Origin: Epiperipatus broadwayi
Taxonomy: Eukaryota > Onychophora > Udeonychophora > Euonychophora > Peripatidae
Reading direction: 5' to 3'
NCBI GenBank assembly: GCA_028023455.1
Contig: JAQFVV010006826.1
Span: 183,317-247,316 of the forward strand
DNA length: 64,000 nucleotides
A model generated the notes under the pieces. The model did not search any database. It was not told the origin of the DNA and saw nothing but the letters and a program-made list of their open reading frames with translations. The position numbers and the translations under genes are program-made. The first letter of the stretch is position 1; every line of letters begins with the position of its first letter. Positions 58,602 through 64,000 of this stretch are shown here, in pieces.

Positions 58602-59540
58602 TGCTAAAAAAAAAATTTAACTATGTAACAGTCAGAAAACGTGTGACTCATAAACATAGTGCAGAATTCGACCACCACACAGAACAGCAGCACCATCTAG
58701 GTAGTGAAGCCACCCATGTTACTGAGTTCGAACATAGTTTATCGGTTCCACAATACAATCCACGAAACAACACATCTGATGCGACATTAGTAAATATTTC
58801 CTTAGGCATGGTGGTCAGGGATATGCAAGAGATTCATGATTTTATTCTCGAGTTAGCCAATAATCAAACTAATATTAATTAAACATTCATATTTACATAA
58901 TCGAGGAAATATTATATAGAATGGGTATCGAATAAATGAAACATAACTGCAGACATATAGTTTAAAATTATTTATTCACACATTTTAATAAGAAAATCAT
59001 TTACTAATAATATTTTATGGATTCAAAGCTTCATTAGTGGGATTTCAATACTATTATATTTTAAAGAATACATTTATTTATTGATACATTATTTTATATT
59101 GAGGACTTCAGTAGCAGTATTTCCGATACTGTAATGTTTACAAAAGGAATACATTTATTTGTTTTGACCTTATTTTATCTTGAGGACCTCAGTAATGGTA
59201 TTTCCGATACTGTAATGTTTACAAAAGGAATTCATTTATTTGAAGGCATAATCTAGCTACCTAAATTCTCGAGTAAGTATTTCTAATGCATGCCTGGAGG
59301 GATTTATACCTTTGCAATGCAGGACTCTAAAGTAAGATTTAAGAGTGGTGGTGGACATATATTTATTTAATTAAAATATTTATTTATCACTAAGGGCAAA
59401 CCTGTATTTGAGAATGGCTTATGAAGATAATGCTGAGGCGGAGTGATATATAGAATAATAAAATTAAGTAAAGGAACACGTGGTACACTTTAGAAAGGTG
59501 ATATGGAATGGCAGTATATCGAAACTGCAATGCCGTGAAT
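58602..59540 (-). repeat. Presumed 5' LTR region of the gag element (right end undefined)
   Basis: It lies directly upstream of the primer site. On the plus strand it starts tgctaaaa with tgtaacagtcag at 58624, and contains agcaccatctaggtag, similar to cgccatctaggc in the 34.6-kb LTR. Without a second copy the far end cannot be placed; a tgtaacagt/actgtttca inverted pair suggests it could be as far as about 61287. A plus-strand 93-codon frame (58601-58882), rich in His and Asn, is antisense to the element and of unknown meaning. Confidence 0.45.
58995..59245 (+). repeat. Three tandem copies of a roughly 80-bp unit
   Basis: Units contain ttgaggacYtcagtaRYRgta tttccgatactgtaatgttt acaaaaggaat. 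Copies 2 and 3 (about 59095 and 59176) are nearly identical, the first is diverged. Confidence 0.85.
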
Positions 59541-59544
59541 GGGT

Positions 59545-59766
59545 TTATAAGAATGTCGGGCTGGTCTCTGCCATCGGCCTGATGAAGTAAGGTGTCACAT
59601 AAGCATAACCAGGGACAAACGGTCCGTGTCGCAGTTTTCCGGCTGGCTGCATGACTTCATCAAGTCCTATGGGAACACCCATTATGCCCGCTTGTGTAGG
59701 ACGACTGGGGTTAATTTCAACCCTGAAGAATCCGGAAATTTCATGGTGGAATGGGTCATCGCATCT
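59545..59766 (-). CDS. Candidate terminal exon, unknown protein
   Basis: A 73-codon open stretch on the minus strand runs from a plausible splice acceptor (tgttacattttag, exon from 59766) to TAA at 59545-59547. The residues include FHHEISGFFRVEINPSRP, GVPIGLDEVM, GKLRHGPFVPGYAYVTPYF and end in TSPTFL. Composition is balanced, with Pro, Gly and aromatics, and base content is far more GC-rich than the surroundings. AATAAA-type signals occur downstream near 59360-59390. I do not recognise the family. The antisense frame over the same DNA is also open (RSVSQFSGWLHDFIKSYG and on), so the strand is not certain. It may lie inside an LTR-like region, so a captured or element gene is possible. Confidence 0.45.
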   Translation of the reverse strand, partial: RCDDPFHHEISGFFRVEINPSRPTQAGIMGVPIGLDEVMQPAGKLRHGPFVPGYAYVTPYFIRPMAETSPTFL

Positions 59767-59779
59767 CTAAAATGTAACA

Positions 59780-61830
59780 CATGTATACTGTATAAACGAT
59801 TATGATGAGATTTAAATAGATTTCTGACTCGGCCCTACATTATCAACATTTACTAAAGAATGTTAGCGACTCTCAAAGAAATGTAATTTGATGGAATTAT
59901 TCATTAAGATTTAATATATACAAAACATATCTAAACTGGGAATGATTAGAAATAATATGCCAGCCATTTGCGAAGTTGTAGACCCCTGCATTACAGTAAA
60001 TGAAGCATTGAATGCATGTCGGTTTATATGAAAATTAAATTATTTATGAAAGTAATGTTACTGAAATCTGACACACATTCACTATTTCAAGCAATCATAG
60101 ATTTAAACTTTGAACATTGAGACAATTATTAGCATGCAATAATTAAATAATAAATATAGATAAAATGTAGATTTTAGAAATACACACCCAAGAAAGATAG
60201 AGTGAGGTAAGTTAGATTATTAGAGAAATTTACACATTAAATTAATTATTCAAATTTAGTTATACAAATGATAGTTTTTTTACAATTTATAATTTAGATA
60301 AGTATTATGAAGAAGAGCTATAGCATATTATTAGAGTACTCTAGAGTTTGAATACAGACAGGTACCTGTTTTATAAGAAGTTTTCTGATTCCATTAGTTT
60401 AGCAGCAAAAAGTTCACAAGTGGCAATTTTTTCTTGTATTTAGATATTTCATTTACTTTCACAGCAGCAGCAGCTTTCTCATTTATTTCAGGCAGCAGAT
60501 CTTCATGGTGAATTTATGATGGGCAATGGAAAGTTTGGCATCTGATAGGCCATCTCCCGATGGAGAATAATCTAGGTGCTTTACTCGGTCATACCTTGGC
60601 AGGAACAAATAATTTTTATATTTTTGGAGACTCTCAGTGATCGAGAGCAAAGCTAAAGTTTAAGTGAATGTCTCCAGCAAGTCTAAGATGGCCTCTTTTT
60701 TTATCTTGATCTTTCACATTTTTGTCAAGGTATTTTTAGGTTCTACTTAATCTGCCCTGAGGATAATCAATGCATTTTGTTGGTTTTAATTAAAAAAAGC
60801 TGCCGTTCTATTGTTTACATTTTACATTTACTAATTACATTTTGGGGAATTTTTCTTTAATTAATGTATTATCTATCACTGACCGATGCTTTTAAATTTC
60901 AAAGACAAAAAGGGAACATAAGATCATTTAAACTTTTAATTAAATATTACATCAGATTTTTGTTAGAATTATTATTAAACGAAATTTAAACAAAGCAATA
61001 AATACGAACTTTACAATCCAAAATAAATGATTAAAATTATACAAAATTATATAACTAAAAGAAATCTAAATTATATTATTTTATCCCTATTTATTGCCTT
61101 TAATTTGAGATCGAAATGTGTGTGTGTTTATGCTGAATTCTACATATATTTATACATTTTTAATATTGCTACACACACAATTCGAAACCAAAAAGTTTAA
61201 ATTTGGGCGGGATAGACCGGTCAGTGAGAGACGACGGAAAAAGGTGAAACTTAAGATTCGAATATGAATCTTACTGTTTCAATATATATATATATGATTA
61301 AATTAGGGAGGAGAAAGTATATTTAATGGTTTTAACAACATTTAAAAATATACTTTTAATATCATCCTTAGTTAGCATATTACTTCTAACTAATAGATAA
61401 AATCTCAAGTTTAATCACTAAGAAAACCTGAATAAAATATAATATCAATAACATAATGATAATAATGAGAGCACATAGCAATTGGTTGTTATCTATTAGA
61501 ATAGAGTTTCAAAGCAGCGATTTATTTACCTAAGCAGCATTGTTAAATATTATGGTGGAAAGCTTATAATGATTTCTCCTTAAAAGTTTACTAAAATAAT
61601 TATTTGCTGGCTCAAAATATTGGCATATAACTATATTAAAATAAACAAAATGAAATAATTTAAAGCAGTATTTATAGGCTTAAAGATATTTAAAGAATAA
61701 CTGAATACAGTTATTAGGGTTAAGAGATGAATTTATCTTGGTTAAAAATTCAGGCAAGTTTTACAATTTTAATTTTAGAAATGATTTAACTTAAAAAACT
61801 TTAATAGGTTTACAGTAGCTAGCGTAATAT
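59780..61830. other. AT-rich region, no clear gene
   Basis: 60400-60760 is somewhat GC-richer with a (cag)4 run near 60463-60474, but no long frame. ctgaccgatgYttttaaatt near 60881 is shared with 36614 in the 34.6-kb LTR. Otherwise low complexity. Confidence 0.45.
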
Positions 61831-61851
61831 TTAATTTACAGTTTAAAGATT

Positions 61852-62065
61852 GATTTATAAAGCACTCTGTGGTCTATGAAGAATAATACCAATCTTCTGC
61901 AGCTTGGATGCCAGATACTTGAAAGTAGGCATTGTGGACCTCTTCCTTGGATAGGTTGCTTGATGTTTTCTCTCAACAGCAGGATGTGGCTGGAACTCTC
62001 CATTCTAGTGATGATAATCATATGCTATTGCACCATGTAAGATAGGATTGGAGATGACCATTCTC
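61852..62065 (-). pseudogene. Candidate exon or exon pseudogene, unknown protein
   Basis: The minus strand has an excellent acceptor, tgctgtttcttcctacag, with exon start at 62065. The frame then reads RMVISNPILHGAIAYDYHH, one TAG, and continues NGEFQPHPAVERKHQATYPR then MPTFKYLASKLQKIG to TAA near 61852. GC content is raised. The single stop, or a short last exon ending there, are both possible; gtatctgg or ggtattatt could be donors. It is on the same strand as the 59.5-kb candidate and 2.1 kb upstream. I do not recognise it. A shorter alternative frame (61836-62021) is less protein-like. Confidence 0.35.
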
Positions 62066-62321
62066 CTGTAGGAAGAAACAGCAAATCTTCAGCCCTCCTA
62101 CTAACACATTATAAAATGAAAATGGGTGTAGATTTAGTACACATATAAATTTACAGAGTATATTTTTAAAGTGTCAAGTATGGGTTATTTATACCAATTT
62201 CAGATCCTGTATTATTTTTCTAGAAGCTGGATTCACAGTGGAGTGACTCCATTAGTGCTTGTTTACAATTCAATTTTACAATTCAATTTTAAATTTGTAA
62301 AATTGACTCAACTATTGTTTA

Positions 62322-62640
62322 ATATTTTTTAAGTCCTTAACAAGCTTTGCAGAATACCCCCAACCCCAGACCAGTTTCTGTTACTGGCTTTCTCAGTGAC
62401 ATGCTAGGATATTCAAGCATTAGATTAAAAATACTAGGACAAGCCCAGCACTTTATCTAATGTATAACTATCAAGTAGAAAATCTGAATTTTTCAGATTC
62501 ATATGTCTTCCAATCCAGCTATCTAACTTAAATAGCCATATGGAACTGAACCAAGTTCAATTGCACCATATATCAATAGCTTTAACATCATAAAATCACC
62601 AAGGCCTTAATAGCAAAAAAATTACAAAGATATCATGTCA
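62322..62640 (+). repeat. Dispersed repeat family C, single copy
   Basis: ttaacaagctttgcagaata, ccagaccagtttctgttact ggctttctcagtga, caagcattagattaaaaata, gcactttatctaatg, and tcttccaatccagctatcta. A homologous copy forms the left arm of the following palindrome. Confidence 0.85.
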
Positions 62641-62641
62641 T

Positions 62642-63222
62642 ATGTCACATGGCCTAATTTAACAAACTTGTTATAATGTTATATAAAGAGCTCACAAATA
62701 AGCTCTTAACAAGCTTTGCAGAATATACCCAACTCCAGACCAGTTTCTCCTACTGGTGTTTTCACTGATGTGCTAGGAAATTCAAGCATTGGATTAAAAA
62801 TACCAGGATAAGTCCATAACTTTATCTAATGGATAACTATTAAGTAGAAAATCTGAAATTTTCAGACATTCCTATGTCTTCCATATATTAATTGCTAAAG
62901 CTATTAATATTTGGTGTATCTGAACTTGTTTCAGTCCCATATGGCTATTTAAGTTAGATAGCTGGATTGGAAGACATATGAATGTCTGAAAATTTCAGAT
63001 TTTCTATTTAATAGTTATCCATTAGATAAAGTGCTGGGCTTGTCCTGGTATTTTTAATCTAATGCTTGAATATTCTAATACCTCACCAAAGAAGCCACTA
63101 GCAGAAACCGATCTGGAGACATTCTGCAAAGCTTGTTAAGAGCTTATTTGCTAGGTCTTTATATATTTGTAATACAAGTTTGTTAAATTAGGTCATGTGA
63201 CATATGACTTGGTTTAGCCATT
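62642..63222. repeat. Family C inverted dimer (about 580 bp)
   Basis: The left arm (tgtcacatggcctaatttaa, ataagctcttaacaagcttt, ccagaccagtttct) is mirrored by the right arm (agaaaccgatctggagacat, aaagcttgttaagagcttat, aaattaggtcatgtgacata). The centre lies near 62905-62930 (ttaattgctaaagctattaa). Outer ends read tcatatgtcacatg. Confidence 0.9.
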
Positions 63223-63224
63223 CG

Positions 63225-63480
63225 ATTTCCAAAAGCATCTAAAATAGTGCTGCTTCAGTATATTATGTTATTGACTAAGTTTCAGTTCTGAAAATATTAT
63301 TGCAAAATTATAAATTTAGAAATCTAGCCTATGCATTATTTTGTAACCAGTTGCAAGGCATAATTTTTATTGACAATATTTTAATTTAGCTTTAGCAAAT
63401 TTAAAAAATCCTTGTTACATATGTATGCTGATACTAGGTGGATTTTATTTATATATATATATATAATAAAATAAAAAATT
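63225..63480. other. AT-rich spacer
   Basis: No feature except a short (AT)n at 63450-63465. Confidence 0.5.
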
Positions 63481-63481
63481 T

Positions 63482-63714
63482 AATGATAACAAACTATTAT
63501 AAACATTCCTTAAATCCACAGAAGTACTTTCGGTTAATTTCTTAAACCTGCCTCATTAAATTAAAAAAACAAAAACAAAGCGGAAACAAACATCATCAAT
63601 TCAAATCCCACAAATCTCGTATTTTAATGTTAGCAGCTTGTCTATTTATTAAATGCATTTTATCCCTATTTATAAAAATTGCCTCCTTAATTTTTCTTTT
63701 ATTATGGTTTCTCT
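63482..63714 (-). mobile_element. 3' region of a Penelope-like element
   Basis: Homologous to the left arm of the 33.6-34.6 kb palindrome (ggttaatttcttaaacctgc, caaacatcat, cctccttaatttttctttta, ggtttctcttcatgaaga). It follows the GIY-YIG frame directly on the minus strand, so it is the 3' untranslated part. Confidence 0.8.
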
Positions 63715-64000
63715 TCATGAAGAATTTTCAAAATCAAATTTAAATTTATATTTACATGTATTTTCATGATCAAAGAAAACTGAAGGTGACATTAAATCAC
63801 CATTATTTTTACTTTTTACACGCTTATATAACAATTCATTCTCCCCCAATCTCTTTTTATATAACAATTCATTCTCCCCTAATCTCTTTTCAATATTGCA
63901 ACTAGATTCACCTATATATGATAGCATACAATCACAAAAAATTTGATATATGACATTACTTTTCTGCTTGACAGGTATGACATTCTTAGAATTATTGATT
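63715..64000 (-). pseudogene. Penelope-like GIY-YIG endonuclease C-terminus (runs off the window)
   Basis: The minus frame is open from the window edge and reads VIPVKQKSNVIYQIFCDC, then YIGESSCNIEKRLGENE, later PSVFFDHENTCKYKFKFDFE, ending NSS. This fits the GIY-YIG pattern V-x-Y-x-I-x-C-x-x-C-x-x-x-Y-I-G-E-S/T with the downstream R and H of the catalytic domain that cuts target DNA in Penelope-like retroelements. The usual Arg after YIGET is replaced by a Cys. A 33-bp tandem duplication (63838-63902) repeats RLGENELLYK in frame, lengthening the helix. The RT part lies beyond 64000. Confidence 0.8.

Noticed and set aside
58602-61287. A full 2.7-kb LTR spanning to 61287
   Set aside because: The short inverted match tgtaacagt/actgtttca is suggestive, but there is no second LTR copy to confirm it, so only the gag-proximal end was annotated.

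Overview
The window is strongly AT-rich, gene-poor, repeat-dense nuclear DNA from an animal. The repeats are nested and mostly decayed: hAT transposons, RTE-like and L1/Tx1-like LINEs, a Penelope-like element with a GIY-YIG endonuclease, Ty3/Gypsy LTR elements, tRNA-derived SINEs, foldback elements and (AT)n tracts. There are no rRNA genes, no intact tRNA genes, no prokaryotic operons and no full-length host gene. The mix fits a low-GC invertebrate such as a mollusc, arthropod or cnidarian, but I cannot name the species.

Layout. 0.2-1.8 kb: a 476-bp tandem repeat ending in an inverted copy. 2-7.4 kb: four copies of a roughly 300-bp dispersed repeat (family A) and a possible BED-finger fragment. 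9.5-11.4 kb: a dead hAT transposase split by a tRNA-derived SINE. 12.8-13.2 kb: a foldback MITE. 13.95-14.26 kb: a 308-bp hAT MITE with a perfect 8-bp target duplication. 15.3-18.2 kb: foldback repeats with tRNA-like ends (family T) and a LINE 3' end. 18.3-18.5 kb: a small hAT element that closely resembles vertebrate SPIN/URR1 elements. 20-26 kb: LINE remnants and foldbacks. 28.3-29.9 kb: a hAT with perfect target duplication inserted in a SINE, itself carrying a LINE fragment. 30.4-34.6 kb: LINE ends, family A copies, a 185-bp tandem repeat and a Penelope-derived palindrome. 34.6-37.0 kb: a probable solo LTR. 37.3-41.3 kb: a 4-kb element with about 0.8-kb terminal inverted repeats, inserted in a family T copy. 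41.9-43.0 kb: an L1/Tx1-like LINE tail. 44.3-46.6 kb: inverted repeats. 47.1-54.7 kb: a complete but dead Gypsy element with two LTRs and a 4-bp target duplication. 56.8-58.6 kb: an unusually open retroelement gag with a primer-binding site but no visible pol. 59.5-62.1 kb: two candidate exons on the minus strand. 62.3-63.2 kb: another foldback family. 63.5-64 kb: the end of a Penelope-like element, running off the window.

How it works together: almost everything is mobile DNA, and nesting gives relative ages. SINEs precede one hAT; family T precedes the 4-kb element. Several unrelated repeat families occur as inverted dimers, which is the main structural theme. The best leads are the SPIN-like element (a possible horizontal-transfer marker), the 4-kb long-TIR element with hairpin ends, the repeats with outward-facing tRNA-like ends, the open gag, and the candidate exons. 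Family names and consensus comparisons are from memory and reading; none was searched.
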